Shown here: one piece after another, positions 45,006 through 53,285 of the stretch
How positions within the stretch are numbered: the first letter of the stretch is position 1
Layout: each line of letters begins with the position of its first letter
From: Promethearchaeota archaeon
Lineage (GTDB): Archaea > Asgardarchaeota > Lokiarchaeia > Sigynarchaeales > SOKP01
Reading direction: 5' to 3'
Assembly (NCBI GenBank): GCA_013375495.1
Contig: JABXKC010000018.1
Location: forward strand, 10,161-74,160
DNA length: 64,000 nt
The notes under the pieces: generated by a model
The model's database searches: none
Told to the model about the DNA's origin: nothing
The model's input: the letters and a program-made list of their open reading frames with translations, nothing else
Program-made: the position numbers and the translations under genes

Positions 45006-45024
45006 TGTCAACCACAAGTTGACA
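45006..45024. promoter_or_regulatory. Perfect inverted repeat, likely Hsp20 operator
   Basis: TGTCAAC and GTTGACA flank the 5-base spacer CACAA. It lies about 50 bases before the Hsp20 ATG and about 30 bases after a TATA-like TTTAAATA (44970-44977), thus near the expected transcript start, where a repressor would block transcription. This is typical for archaeal heat-shock repressor sites such as Phr, though the motif itself differs and the binding protein is unknown. Confidence 0.55.
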
Positions 45025-45073
45025 TGATCCAATTAACAAAAATAAAAAACTAAAAAAAATGGAGGTAGAATGT

Positions 45074-45634
45074 ATGTCAGACAAAGAAGAAATCGAAATT
45101 AAAAGTAAAGAAGAAACTCCTCAAGAAACAAAGGACGATAAAAAAACAAGGGAGTTAACCGTGAGACGTGAAAGTCCATTTTCCTTATTTCAGGAAATGG
45201 ATCGTTGGTTTGACGATATTTTCGACGACTTTCTATGGCCCTTTAACCGAAGGCGACGCAACCCTTTTAAACTAGTAGTACGCGATATCGAGCCAATCTT
45301 TCGGACACCTTTAACAAACATCCATGAAACAGAAGAACATTTTAACATTACAGCAGAGTTACCTGGAATAAACAAGGGTGATATTGAACTCACAATTCAA
45401 GATGGAAAGTTAGAAATTAAAGGTGAAAGTAAGGAAGAAAAGAGCGAAGAAGTAGAAGGGGAATCAGTCAGGCGAGAGTTTCGTTCTTCAAAGTATTATA
45501 GGGTTTTTAATTTACCAGAATACATAGAAGAGGATAACATCGAAGCTAACTTAGAGAAAGGGATGCTAACAATCAAAATTCCAAAAATAAAACCATCTGA
45601 ACCAGTTAGAAAAAAAATTGAAGTTCAATCTTAA
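45074..45634 (+). CDS. Hsp20/alpha-crystallin small heat-shock protein
   Basis: From ATG 45074 (GGAGGT 7 bases upstream; the earlier ATG overlaps that site) the protein has 186 residues. The alpha-crystallin domain (about 80-175) has NITAELPGINKGDIELTIQDGKLEIKG in the usual place and the closing ANLEKGMLTIKIPK motif. The N-terminal 60 residues are charged and include the MDRWFDDIFDDF region. It holds unfolded proteins. A C-terminal IxI motif may be the IPKIKPSEP tail. Confidence 0.93.
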   Translation: MSDKEEIEIKSKEETPQETKDDKKTRELTVRRESPFSLFQEMDRWFDDIFDDFLWPFNRRRRNPFKLVVRDIEPIFRTPLTNIHETEEHFNITAELPGINKGDIELTIQDGKLEIKGESKEEKSEEVEGESVRREFRSSKYYRVFNLPEYIEEDNIEANLEKGMLTIKIPKIKPSEPVRKKIEVQS

Positions 45635-45808
45635 AAATATTTATTTTTCTTTATTTTTTATTCTATTCAATAACTTTAATTAATTATTGTTAACTTATTC
45701 TATTTTTAAATAGATCCTTTTTTGATATCTTTAGTTTTATATTCTTATTCTCAAATATGGAATATAATTATGTTGAATTTAGCATTTTCGCATTTAAAGT
45801 TCAAAATA

Positions 45809-45900
45809 AAAAAAAATCTCTGATCTAAGCGCTCAGCAGTAGCCTTATCGCTTTTCTTCTCTTACATCGCAATTTTGTCGATCGGGTGAAATTATTAACC
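45809..45900 (-). ncRNA. Candidate small non-coding RNA in the Hsp20-histone gap
   Basis: Inside a 400-base A/T-rich gap this stretch has clearly higher G+C. On the reverse strand it carries a hairpin (AAGCG...CGCTT, 45827-45853) and ends in a run of nine T, which would be a terminator. A TATA-like AAATATTTAAAAG lies on the same strand about 25-30 bases upstream. No C/D or H/ACA box set is convincing, and no known RNA fold was recognised. Confidence 0.3.
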
Positions 45901-45963
45901 GAAACATATCCTATCGAAAAAATTACACAACTTTTAAATATTTGAAAGAAGTATTATAATATA

Positions 45964-45995
45964 ATAAAGTTCAAAGTAAAATGTACGAACTTTAT
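45964..45995. promoter_or_regulatory. Inverted repeat in the histone 5' region
   Basis: ATAAAGTTC and GAACTTTAT are perfect 9-bp arms with a 14-base spacer. They lie about 40-70 bases before the histone ATG and downstream of a TATA-like TTTTAAATATT (45930), so they lie in the predicted leader, where they could form a hairpin or bind a regulator. Confidence 0.45.
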
Positions 45996-46034
45996 CAAAA
46001 AACAAGTAAAAATTAAAAGTGGAGGAATAGAAAA

Positions 46035-46247
46035 ATGGCTAAAAAAGTATTTGCCTGGTCACCCGTTAGAAAGTTAATGAAAGATAACGGCGCTGAAATG
46101 GTCGCTCGTGAAGCTGTTGACGCCTTAATCGACTATCTTGAAAAGGTCGCTAAAGGAGTAACAAACAAAGCTCTTGAAATGACTCGTCACGCCGGTAGAA
46201 AGAAACTAACTGATAACGATATGGCTTTGGCAATGAAGTTAATGTAA
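46035..46247 (+). CDS. Archaeal histone
   Basis: The protein is 70 residues, near the minimal histone fold. PVRKLMKDNGAEMVAREAVDAL forms helix 1 and the start of helix 2; LEKVAKGVTNKALEMTRHAG and KKLTDNDMALAMKL complete the fold. The RKKLTDND loop carries the conserved Thr-Asp pair that ties to the Arg of the helix-2 end. It wraps DNA as dimers. GGAGGA lies before the ATG. A short start (MAKKVFAW) lacks any long tail. Confidence 0.95.
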   Translation: MAKKVFAWSPVRKLMKDNGAEMVAREAVDALIDYLEKVAKGVTNKALEMTRHAGRKKLTDNDMALAMKLM

Positions 46248-46405
46248 AACTGAAAATTTTTGGATTTCAAATATTTTTTTTATTTTTTTGTATAATATAA
46301 CATATACTAAATTCTATAAGAAACTCACTTCGAACTATCTCGAACTCTGGAAACATTAAATTAATAACAGATGGATTCTGGTTAACTCTATCCGTGTGAT
46401 ATCTC

Positions 46406-47596
46406 GTGAGTCAAGAAGAACATCAAAGTAAAATCTCAAGAAATATTTGGAAGTTCTATTTATACGGATTTATATTTGGGATTCATACTGTTCGGGGAGT
46501 GTACTATCTATATATGACTGAGTGGGGAGGCTTAGACATTATTGGGATTATGCTCCTACAGAGTTATTTTATGTTTATGATTTTTATTTTAGAAATCCCC
46601 TCTGGAGCTATCGCTGATCATTTGAGTAGAAAAACCGCTCTAATATTGTCGTCTATATTCGTTGTTTTAGCCGCATTTACTTACAGCATTTATCCAAATG
46701 TATTTCTATTCTTCTTAGCCGAAACATTCTGGGCGTTTAGTATTGCCCTTTCATCAGGTTCAGACGAAGCATTAATGTATAGCACCCTAAAAACAACTGG
46801 TGAAGAAGATAAATTGACAAGGGTTTTAGGGAGAACTCATTTACTGCATTTAATTGCAAATGTTATATCTGCACCATTAGGATCGATCATTGCAGAATAT
46901 GTCTCATTACAGTTTACTATGACTTGTTTAGGATTGATCTATATCGGGGCATTTCTTACTTCTCTTACATTTAAGGAGCCGCCATTTAAAAAAGAAGAGA
47001 AAACCAAAGGATATTTAACGATTTTAAAGGACGGCTTCAATGAACTAAAAAAGAATAAGGTTTTAAGAATCCTTTGTTTTGATAGATTATTCATACAAAT
47101 TTGTATAGGTCTTTTATTTTGGACTTATCAACCATATTTAGTTACTGTAAGTGTCCCTGGTTTATGGTTTGGGTTTATATTGTCTGGTTTGAATATATTT
47201 AATGCAATATTCAACGAAATGATTCCTAGATTCTTGAAAAAAGTTAGCAATAAAAAGAGTTTGTTGATCACCGTAAATTTAATTAATGGTTTCGCATTTA
47301 TTGTATTAGGTATTGCTTCATTTCCTATTCTGGGTATTTTGATGCTCTTCCTTGTTTATGGTTTTGGATATACTCGAAGATATATTTATGTAGATGGGAT
47401 TAATAAAGAAATTGAGTCAGAAAATAGAGCTACTGTTCTAAGCACTATTAACATGTTTGGTAGCATTGCAATGGCTATTATATATCCATTTGTTGGGTTA
47501 ATAGTCAAATGGAACATTTTTGCTATGTTTCTTATAATAGGTATCATGATATTAATACTTACGGCGCTAACTAAGGTAAAAAGTGAATACCTTTAG
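46406..47596 (+). CDS. Major facilitator superfamily transporter
   Basis: The protein has 396 residues starting at GTG, with about 12 helices. The first-half loop ADHLSRKTALI between helices 2 and 3 is the MFS motif A (GxLaDrxGrrxxl). The EIPSGAIADHLSRK form resembles the MFS branch found in sugar/drug efflux-like proteins. The second half repeats the layout but with a weak motif A. The substrate is unknown. Confidence 0.85.
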   Translation: MSQEEHQSKISRNIWKFYLYGFIFGIHTVRGVYYLYMTEWGGLDIIGIMLLQSYFMFMIFILEIPSGAIADHLSRKTALILSSIFVVLAAFTYSIYPNVFLFFLAETFWAFSIALSSGSDEALMYSTLKTTGEEDKLTRVLGRTHLLHLIANVISAPLGSIIAEYVSLQFTMTCLGLIYIGAFLTSLTFKEPPFKKEEKTKGYLTILKDGFNELKKNKVLRILCFDRLFIQICIGLLFWTYQPYLVTVSVPGLWFGFILSGLNIFNAIFNEMIPRFLKKVSNKKSLLITVNLINGFAFIVLGIASFPILGILMLFLVYGFGYTRRYIYVDGINKEIESENRATVLSTINMFGSIAMAIIYPFVGLIVKWNIFAMFLIIGIMILILTALTKVKSEYL

Positions 47597-47734
47597 ATTA
47601 TATATTTTAATTAGTTTTTTCCTAATTACATCTTATTTATTCATCTTATTCTTAGTTTTTTAAAGAAAATTGGTAAAAATTCAAGAAATAAAAAAAAAAG
47701 GAAAGAAAAAAAATAAATAATATTTAAATTTTCA

Positions 47735-47986
47735 TTATCCTCCTGCAAGAGGAGGGAAGATCGCGACGATATCACCATTTTTGACTACAGTTTCTTTCTT
47801 TTGGTGTGGGGTGCCATTTATTAGAATTATCAATTTTGATTCTTTTGGAATGCTAAACATATCTAATATTATGCTTACCGTACTTCCTAAAGGCAAGGTA
47901 ATTACCTTCTTCGGTGGGGCTATACTCCTTAAATTAGCGAAAAATTTTACCGTAGCAGTTATCTCGTCTTGCTCAATCATCTTCAT
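47735..47986 (-). CDS. MoaD/ThiS-like ubiquitin-fold sulfur carrier
   Basis: From ATG at 47986 the protein has 83 residues. It has the MoaD/ThiS beta-grasp pattern and ends in PPLAGG, the C-terminal Gly-Gly that is adenylated and thiolated. It overlaps the 3' end of the upstream ubiquitin-fold gene by about 14 bases. Downstream of the aldehyde oxidoreductase gene it most likely serves tungsto-/molybdopterin synthesis. Confidence 0.82.
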   Translation of the reverse strand: MKMIEQDEITATVKFFANLRSIAPPKKVITLPLGSTVSIILDMFSIPKESKLIILINGTPHQKKETVVKNGDIVAIFPPLAGG

Positions 47987-48260
47987 TTTTTGTGAAGTAC
48001 CATTTGTATAATAAAGACATATTCTTAGGGAATAAGCCAATTCGATCACCGTCTTTTACCCTTTTATTAAATCCTGAATATGTTCCATTAACAAATAGAT
48101 GACTTGTTTCTTCCTTATTGATTTTATATTTATCTAATATGTCAGCAATAGTATTAATACCATCGCTTTCAATGTGTAAATTTAAGGGTAATGAGTTTGT
48201 GACATTAAACCCTTCAATTTTTTTCCGTAAGTCTCCAAAAATTTTCACTAAGATAGTCAT
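47973..48260 (-). CDS. Ubiquitin-fold (MoaD/ub-Mut7C-like) protein without C-terminal Gly-Gly
   Basis: The protein has 95 residues. The fold pattern VKIFGDLRKKIEGF...LFVNGTYSGFNKRVKDGDRIGLFP matches MoaD/ub-Mut7C. Beyond the fold it has a 15-residue extension ending in acidic residues with no Gly-Gly, so it cannot act as a classical sulfur donor. It follows the aldehyde oxidoreductase by 8 bases and overlaps the true MoaD-type gene. It may be a structural subunit or chaperone of the enzyme. Confidence 0.75.
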   Translation of the reverse strand: MTILVKIFGDLRKKIEGFNVTNSLPLNLHIESDGINTIADILDKYKINKEETSHLFVNGTYSGFNKRVKDGDRIGLFPKNMSLLYKWYFTKNEDD

Positions 48261-48268
48261 ATTTTAAG

Positions 48269-50005
48269 TTACTCGCCCCAAACTTTGTCTAACTCTTCGT
48301 CAGTAACACCAAAAACTTCGTTATGAGGTGCTAGTGGTTCCTTTAAGAAAAATTCTGGTAGTCTATCGTGTTTATCTGTAAATCCTGCTGCTTTATTAAA
48401 CTCTCTTTCTGTTTTTATGATTTGCATTCCATAGCCAGGGACATCAGCTACCGTAAGACTCGTTCCTAAAACCCCATTTAACGTGTCAACGACTCCTTCT
48501 AATCCTTCAGGAATATCTAATATCGCAAAAGCTATGAAAAGACAATACCCCGTAGCGTCAACAGCTGCAGTAGCAACTTGTAAATTGCGTGACAAATCTG
48601 CTTTTTTAGTGTCTTTAGGATCTGCCGTTCCACCAACACCCATAATTTCAGTAGCAATAGCATATCCTGCTGTGTGATCTGCTCCCATCGGTGTAGTTGC
48701 GTAAGTTACACCTATTCCTTTTATTGCTCGCGGATCGTATGCGGGTAAACTCTGCCCTTTAACAACGGGAACTCTGGTTACTCCGAAAGCTTTGCCTACA
48801 TATGCGGTACCATTAGCTAAAATTCTACCTGTTGGAGTTCTATTTTTAACTTCTTCCATTAATTTTAATGCTCCTTTACCATTTCCAAATTCTGTTAAAC
48901 CACCTTCCATTGCTACTCCAATCAAACCACCCGCTTCAATTGTATCTAAACCTAAATCGTTACACGCTCTGTTTAATTCTCCAATGACATCTAAATCGTA
49001 AATGCCACAATTAGGACCTAATGCCCATACGCTTTCGTATTCTAATACACCAACGGGATCTTTTCCTCCTGGTTTTGTCCATACTTCAGAACATTGGATA
49101 ATACATCCGGGACTGCAGAAATGAGGGCGAACACCCCCTCGCTTCTTAATTTCCTCAGCTTTTACTTCTCCAGACACTTTTTCGGATCTATCGTCTTGAC
49201 CAGACGAAAAGTTACGTTGTGGTAAACCACCAGCCTCGTTAATAATGTTAACAAGTACGCTAGTACCAAACGAGTTAAGCCCTCCACCTGGTTTAGTTAC
49301 ATCATGGCTCGTTAGAGCATTTCTTAGTTTCCTCACCCCCATATCGAAAGCTTCTTGATTTAGAATTTCTACTCCTGGTGCTCCAGTTTCATCAACTACC
49401 ATAAACTTTAATCCCTTTGAAGCCATAACGGCCCCAAGTCCTCCTCGTCCTGCGTATCGACTAGGTAATCCTTCGGGATCGTTAAAACATATCCCCGAAG
49501 CAGCTCCCATTATTTCAGACGCAATACCGACGCCACAAACTCCTACTTTATCTCCGAAATCTTTAAATAATTCTTTATAAACATCGTAAAGTCCCTTGTT
49601 TAACCACTTGTTGGCATTTACAAATTCAGCGTTATCCATTGTTATTTTTAACAGATAATAATCGTCTCCTGCGTGTTTTCCTTCAACAACTATTGCTGCT
49701 ATCCTCATTCTCCCCAATTTTTGAGAAAAATTAGTTCCAGCGTTGGCTTCTTTGATGCCCCCTGTTAATGGAGATTTTGCTCCAACAGAAATTCGCCCCG
49801 AAGTTGGAGCTTTTGTTCCAGTCACCAAACCAGGAGCAAACACGAGTTTGTTGTTTGGACCTAATGGATGACAAAGTGGATCAACTTCCTTCGCAACAAT
49901 TGTAGATGTAAGAGCGCGCCCACCTAGAGCTACGAAATCTGCTGGTAAGTCCTCATATTTCGCTTCAAGTTTTGTCATATCTACTCTTAATATTCTTTTT
50001 GACAT
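48269..50005 (-). CDS. aor: Aldehyde:ferredoxin oxidoreductase (tungsten enzyme)
   Basis: From the ATG at 50005, which has GAGGTG before it, the protein has 578 residues. N-terminal GGRALTSTIVAKEVDPLCHPLG and TGTKAPTSGRISVGAKSPLTG bind tungstopterin; RYAGRGGLGAVMASKGLK follows. The [4Fe-4S] Cys are probably C297, C301 and C305 in CSPGCIIQC and C488 in ATGYCLF. The enzyme oxidises aldehydes from amino acid breakdown to acids with ferredoxin. Two MoaD-type genes follow it. No ferredoxin gene adjoins; the substrate subclass cannot be set. Confidence 0.93.
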   Translation of the reverse strand: MSKRILRVDMTKLEAKYEDLPADFVALGGRALTSTIVAKEVDPLCHPLGPNNKLVFAPGLVTGTKAPTSGRISVGAKSPLTGGIKEANAGTNFSQKLGRMRIAAIVVEGKHAGDDYYLLKITMDNAEFVNANKWLNKGLYDVYKELFKDFGDKVGVCGVGIASEIMGAASGICFNDPEGLPSRYAGRGGLGAVMASKGLKFMVVDETGAPGVEILNQEAFDMGVRKLRNALTSHDVTKPGGGLNSFGTSVLVNIINEAGGLPQRNFSSGQDDRSEKVSGEVKAEEIKKRGGVRPHFCSPGCIIQCSEVWTKPGGKDPVGVLEYESVWALGPNCGIYDLDVIGELNRACNDLGLDTIEAGGLIGVAMEGGLTEFGNGKGALKLMEEVKNRTPTGRILANGTAYVGKAFGVTRVPVVKGQSLPAYDPRAIKGIGVTYATTPMGADHTAGYAIATEIMGVGGTADPKDTKKADLSRNLQVATAAVDATGYCLFIAFAILDIPEGLEGVVDTLNGVLGTSLTVADVPGYGMQIIKTEREFNKAAGFTDKHDRLPEFFLKEPLAPHNEVFGVTDEELDKVWGE

Positions 50006-50146
50006 AATTTCACCTCTATTTTTAGGCATTTAATGTATGTGATACGCTATTATAAAAATATACGTTATGTAAAGATAAACCAGACGATATGTTCATTATT
50101 ATGTGATTGCAATTCGAAATTATAATATGAGCAGGCCCGAGGGGAT

Positions 50147-50176
50147 TTGTTCAAGAAGCGCGAAATACACATCTCT
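50147..50176 (-). other. T-loop intron of tRNA-Arg(CCU) (58/59)
   Basis: A 30-base intron lies between A58 and A59 of the T-loop. Exon GUUC pairs with intron GAAC as the 4-bp central helix, with AAA bulges on each side and an imperfect stem GAGAUGUG/CGCUUCUU, matching a bulge-helix-bulge. Confidence 0.75.
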
Positions 50177-50197
50177 TTGAACCCCCGACCTTCTGCT

Positions 50198-50215
50198 TTC
50201 TCCATACAAATTGTG
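50198..50215 (-). other. Anticodon-loop intron of tRNA-Arg(CCU) (37/38)
   Basis: An 18-base intron follows A37. CUCC (32-35) pairs with GGAG in the intron as the central helix; UAC and AAA are the 3-base bulges and the 3-bp stem is ACA/UGU. This is the canonical position 37/38. Confidence 0.8.
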
Positions 50216-50431
50216 TAGGAGGCAGCTGCGATATCCATACTTCGCCACGGGCCTATAATTAAAAGAGTGGTTATTATGATCTTAAAAACACAATAAAATA
50301 AAAAATTACAGATAATACGGTGATCTTTTTAAATATATTAGAATAAATAAACAAAAGGTTTTAATTCTGAACTTCAATTTAAATTATTATATTATATTTT
50401 TTTGAAATAGTTTTTTTTAGTGTTAAGAGAA

Positions 50432-50704
50432 ATGGAAAGGAGAAATTACCAACAGGGTAGACCTAATAGACCTATAGATTATTTGAAGAATTCTATTAAT
50501 AAGGTCATTTTGATAAAAGTTAAGCGAAATCGGTTGTTTAGAGGCATGCTTATGGGATTTGATGAACACCTTAATCTATATCTTGAAGGAACTAGTCAGT
50601 TATTCGAATATATGGATGAGGATGGAGCCATTAAGGAAGAGCACGAAGACCTTGGAAACATCGTCGTTCGTGGTGATAACGTAATATTTGTTAATCTACA
50701 TTAA
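50432..50704 (+). CDS. Sm-like (LSm/SmAP) RNA-binding protein
   Basis: From ATG 50432 the protein has 90 residues. Sm1 reads VILIKVKRNRLFRGMLMGFDEHLNLYLE (helix plus strands) and Sm2 reads GNIVVRGDNVIFVNL with the RG-DNV pair. Rings of seven bind U-rich RNA. A GTG four codons upstream is an alternative start. The internal acidic loop (YMDEDGAIKEEHED) is longer than in minimal SmAPs. The gene follows the tRNA gene with opposite strand. Confidence 0.93.
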   Translation: MERRNYQQGRPNRPIDYLKNSINKVILIKVKRNRLFRGMLMGFDEHLNLYLEGTSQLFEYMDEDGAIKEEHEDLGNIVVRGDNVIFVNLH

Positions 50705-50782
50705 CTTGGGCCATCAAACACATAAAAATCGTCCCTAAACTAATAAATGAAGCAAAAAATTTATCGTATTTAGTGATCGCAT

Positions 50783-50827
50783 TTTGATCTTAAACTTAAG
50801 AAACTTTTAAGTTTCATTTAGATCAAA
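50783..50827. terminator. Nested inverted repeats after the LSm gene
   Basis: TTTGATC/GATCAAA (50783-50789 and 50821-50827) enclose AAACTTAA/TTAAGTTT (50792-50799 and 50807-50814, 7-base loop). The element lies 90 bases after the LSm stop. It may be a 3' end structure or a site for a DNA-binding protein. Confidence 0.35.
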
Positions 50828-50898
50828 TAAAAACTTATTAGGCCTTGAGTCTTCTTAAATAAATAGGAATTTAAAAGTTAATTGAAGCTTGTTGAACT

Positions 50899-53028
50899 TT
50901 GATTGAATCTGAGAGTATTCGACCTAAAAATGCTTTACTGATTAGCCCAAATTTGGGGCATCCTCTATTTTTAAATATAGATAGTAAAATAAATAATAAG
51001 GAATTTGAAGTAAAATTATTATTTGTAAGCAATCTTGACTCATCTGTACAGTTTGAGGAATTTATCAAGGATAATATATACTTAATTCCTATTCTTGAAT
51101 ACAAGTGGAAATTGTTAGAATATCTTAAGACAGCGAAAAAGAAGCGCCTTTTAAAGCTTGAAAAAGGAAAAAAAAGAAGTATTTGGAGTAGGTTAAAAAG
51201 TATTTTTGTTAGGGATAAAAAGGAGAAGATTAAAGAAGAAATACCGATCGTAGGAGAACTTATAGATTCTAAAGGAGATAAATTTGACATTATTCAGTCT
51301 GAAAAAATAAAGAAATTAAGACCACGCGCTTTTCGGGGAGATGTGATTAATCCAATTGTGCTAAAAGTCGAAGTAGCTAGTTTTTATGAAATTGATAATC
51401 CAAGATATGATAACTATTATAACCCTCAAAATTATCTTAACAAGCATGAAATATTTGGAAGCTTAAATAGGTATTACATAGCGACGATATATTTTAAACT
51501 AACTAATGAAATTACTAAATTTTTAGAAAACTTTAATTTTCTCATGTTTGATATTGTATTCAAACGGCCTAATAAGAAAGAATGGATTAATTATCATTCT
51601 ATAGTTGTTTCAAAAAACGAATGGATAAATTTCAAATTTTTTCACGCAACTGATTTACATCTAGCTGAACGCAATGATAGGATATATGAAATTGTCAAAA
51701 AATGGAAAAAAATGGTAAGAAAATCAGATACAAGCGAAATCATTGCTCAAAGTGCTAAAGCCCTTTCTTTTTTCCAGCGATTATTGATGAGAAAACCAGC
51801 GGAAAAAGCTAAGACAATACCACCTCTCCACAAGCGATATATTAATCCTAATAATAATTTTAGAAACTTCATTAAGCTTGTCAATAAGCAAGTAATACAA
51901 AACAATTTAGATTTTATAGTTCTTACTGGGGATCTTATAGATTTTTCAGTACTCTCTAAAATTGATAAGGAAAAAAGAAAAAATATGGATTTCGATTATG
52001 AGTATAGTAATTGGAGGATTTTCAAAGAAATAATTTTAAATCAGCCACAAGAAAAAAGAAGAGGAATGGTTTCTGGAGAAGAATTGTTATGTCCTATATT
52101 TACAGTTCCGGGGAACCACGATTTTCGTCCTTACCACTACGATCTTCGCTGGGGTAATTTATACAAGAAAATAGGTTTAACCGGAGACGAAGCAATCGCT
52201 TTAAACGACGAATTATTGGCAAATCCAATAAGTTCAATCACTAAAAGTTTTCGATCCCTAAAAGCTTATTTGAGGGAAATTAATTCCTCACTAGATTATT
52301 ACCTGAAATTAGGAGAAAATAATTTCATATTCTTAAATTCAGGCTCTGACTCTTTTAAAAATATAATAGACTTTGTCAGTGGGCATCCTTCAGTTACTGG
52401 ACTTACGAACAAACAAATAAAATATTTAGAAAATATAGCTAATAACGAAATAAAACCGGGGAACAACACATTTCTTCTGATTCATGGCCCTCCAATTAAT
52501 CCTAAAAAAACTATTGGCTCTTTTAAGCGTTTTTCGTTATTACGAACTCAACAAGACATTTTAACTACAATTGATCAATTTAAAGAGTCTTTCCTTGCTA
52601 AACTAGGCAAAAAAGGTTCCTCAGCTCGAATTGACGACAAATTTGATTTAAAGTATGGAACTATATCTTCAAATTGGGCTAAACTTCTAAAATTTTGCCT
52701 CGATTTTTGTATTCTTACGCTCTCGGGACATACACATCAATTAAAGGAATTTCGATTAAAGCCTACTCAAAATACAACTGAAAACACCTTGAAAACACCT
52801 CCGTATCGTATTGAAAAGTTAGAAAATCCAGCAGAAATTTTTTACGATCTTTATTCTGAGCAACATGAAACACAAAAGGAAGTAGAACTTAACGCACCGT
52901 ACATTCTGCAAACCCCCGCATTAGGTCTAGGGAGCTATTTTAAACCAAATCTAGCGGGAACTTTTCGGGAAATTATCGTTGAAAAAGGAAAATTAACCTC
53001 GTTTAAAGTTGAATACATAAAGCCCTAG
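50899..53028 (+). CDS. Calcineurin-like metallophosphoesterase with N-terminal extension
   Basis: The protein has 709 residues. The phosphoesterase motifs are FFHATDLHLAER (about 250), LTGDLIDF (344), FTVPGNHDFRP (407), LLIHGPP (528) and SGHTHQ (610), the full metal-ligand set. The first 240 residues are of unknown fold with basic stretches (KKKRLLKLEKGKK). The start is TTG (no ATG in frame earlier). A wide 90-residue insertion separates the DLH and GDL motifs, and another follows GNHD. The substrate is unknown; the enzyme is cytosolic. Confidence 0.82.
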   Translation: MIESESIRPKNALLISPNLGHPLFLNIDSKINNKEFEVKLLFVSNLDSSVQFEEFIKDNIYLIPILEYKWKLLEYLKTAKKKRLLKLEKGKKRSIWSRLKSIFVRDKKEKIKEEIPIVGELIDSKGDKFDIIQSEKIKKLRPRAFRGDVINPIVLKVEVASFYEIDNPRYDNYYNPQNYLNKHEIFGSLNRYYIATIYFKLTNEITKFLENFNFLMFDIVFKRPNKKEWINYHSIVVSKNEWINFKFFHATDLHLAERNDRIYEIVKKWKKMVRKSDTSEIIAQSAKALSFFQRLLMRKPAEKAKTIPPLHKRYINPNNNFRNFIKLVNKQVIQNNLDFIVLTGDLIDFSVLSKIDKEKRKNMDFDYEYSNWRIFKEIILNQPQEKRRGMVSGEELLCPIFTVPGNHDFRPYHYDLRWGNLYKKIGLTGDEAIALNDELLANPISSITKSFRSLKAYLREINSSLDYYLKLGENNFIFLNSGSDSFKNIIDFVSGHPSVTGLTNKQIKYLENIANNEIKPGNNTFLLIHGPPINPKKTIGSFKRFSLLRTQQDILTTIDQFKESFLAKLGKKGSSARIDDKFDLKYGTISSNWAKLLKFCLDFCILTLSGHTHQLKEFRLKPTQNTTENTLKTPPYRIEKLENPAEIFYDLYSEQHETQKEVELNAPYILQTPALGLGSYFKPNLAGTFREIIVEKGKLTSFKVEYIKP

Positions 53029-53048
53029 CTTTAATAATATAAATAGAT

Positions 53049-53171
53049 TTAGTTATTTAATTCTATGGGTTTTGATTTCTTGTGAATAGCCATACTAAAA
53101 ACATCTTCCATTCCTTCGAGAACCATTTCAGATAATGTTAGATGACTGTGTATTGTTTCAATATTCTTTAA
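53049..53171 (-). pseudogene. Remnant of the C-terminal end of dihydrolipoyl dehydrogenase
   Basis: The reverse frame between two stops gives TIHSHLTLSEMVLEGMEDVF, then SMAIHKKSKPIELNN. This matches the last active-site segment of lipoamide dehydrogenase, IHAHPTLSExxxEAxxxxxGxAIH, with H, H and L-T-L-S-E at the correct spacing. The upstream part of the gene is missing; a stop lies right before the preserved 40 codons. The gap 53029-53285 holds otherwise only the promoter of the next gene (TATA-like TTTATTATATAG). Confidence 0.55.
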
Positions 53172-53285
53172 TTATGATTAAATACTTATATAATGAGATA
53201 GATTCTACATACAATATTAATTTTAATTTATTATATAGACGAAAACATTATAAAAAATATTACTTCAATAAGTTCGTGCTTAAAT

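Larger units (their letters stand above)
50132..50254 (-). tRNA. tRNA-Arg (CCU anticodon) with two introns
   Basis: The 123-base gene folds as a tRNA after removing 18 and 30 bases, leaving 75. Acceptor AGGCCCG pairs with CGGGCCU (all seven pairs), D-stem GCGA/UCGC has a 10-base loop with GG, the anticodon loop is CUCCUAA, the variable loop is AGGUC and the T-arm is GGGGG-UUCAAAU-CCCCU. The anticodon stem is 4 bp plus a G-A mismatch. U8, A14, G18, G19, U33 and the TTC loop are all present. The CCU anticodon reads AGG. A TATA-like TTTTTAAG lies about 27 bases upstream on the reverse strand. Confidence 0.9.

Noticed and set aside
45809..45900. C/D-box guide RNA in the GC-rich stretch
   Set aside because: A CTGA D-box-like element exists, but there is no proper RTGATGA C box or closing stem, so I list it only as a candidate RNA of unknown type.
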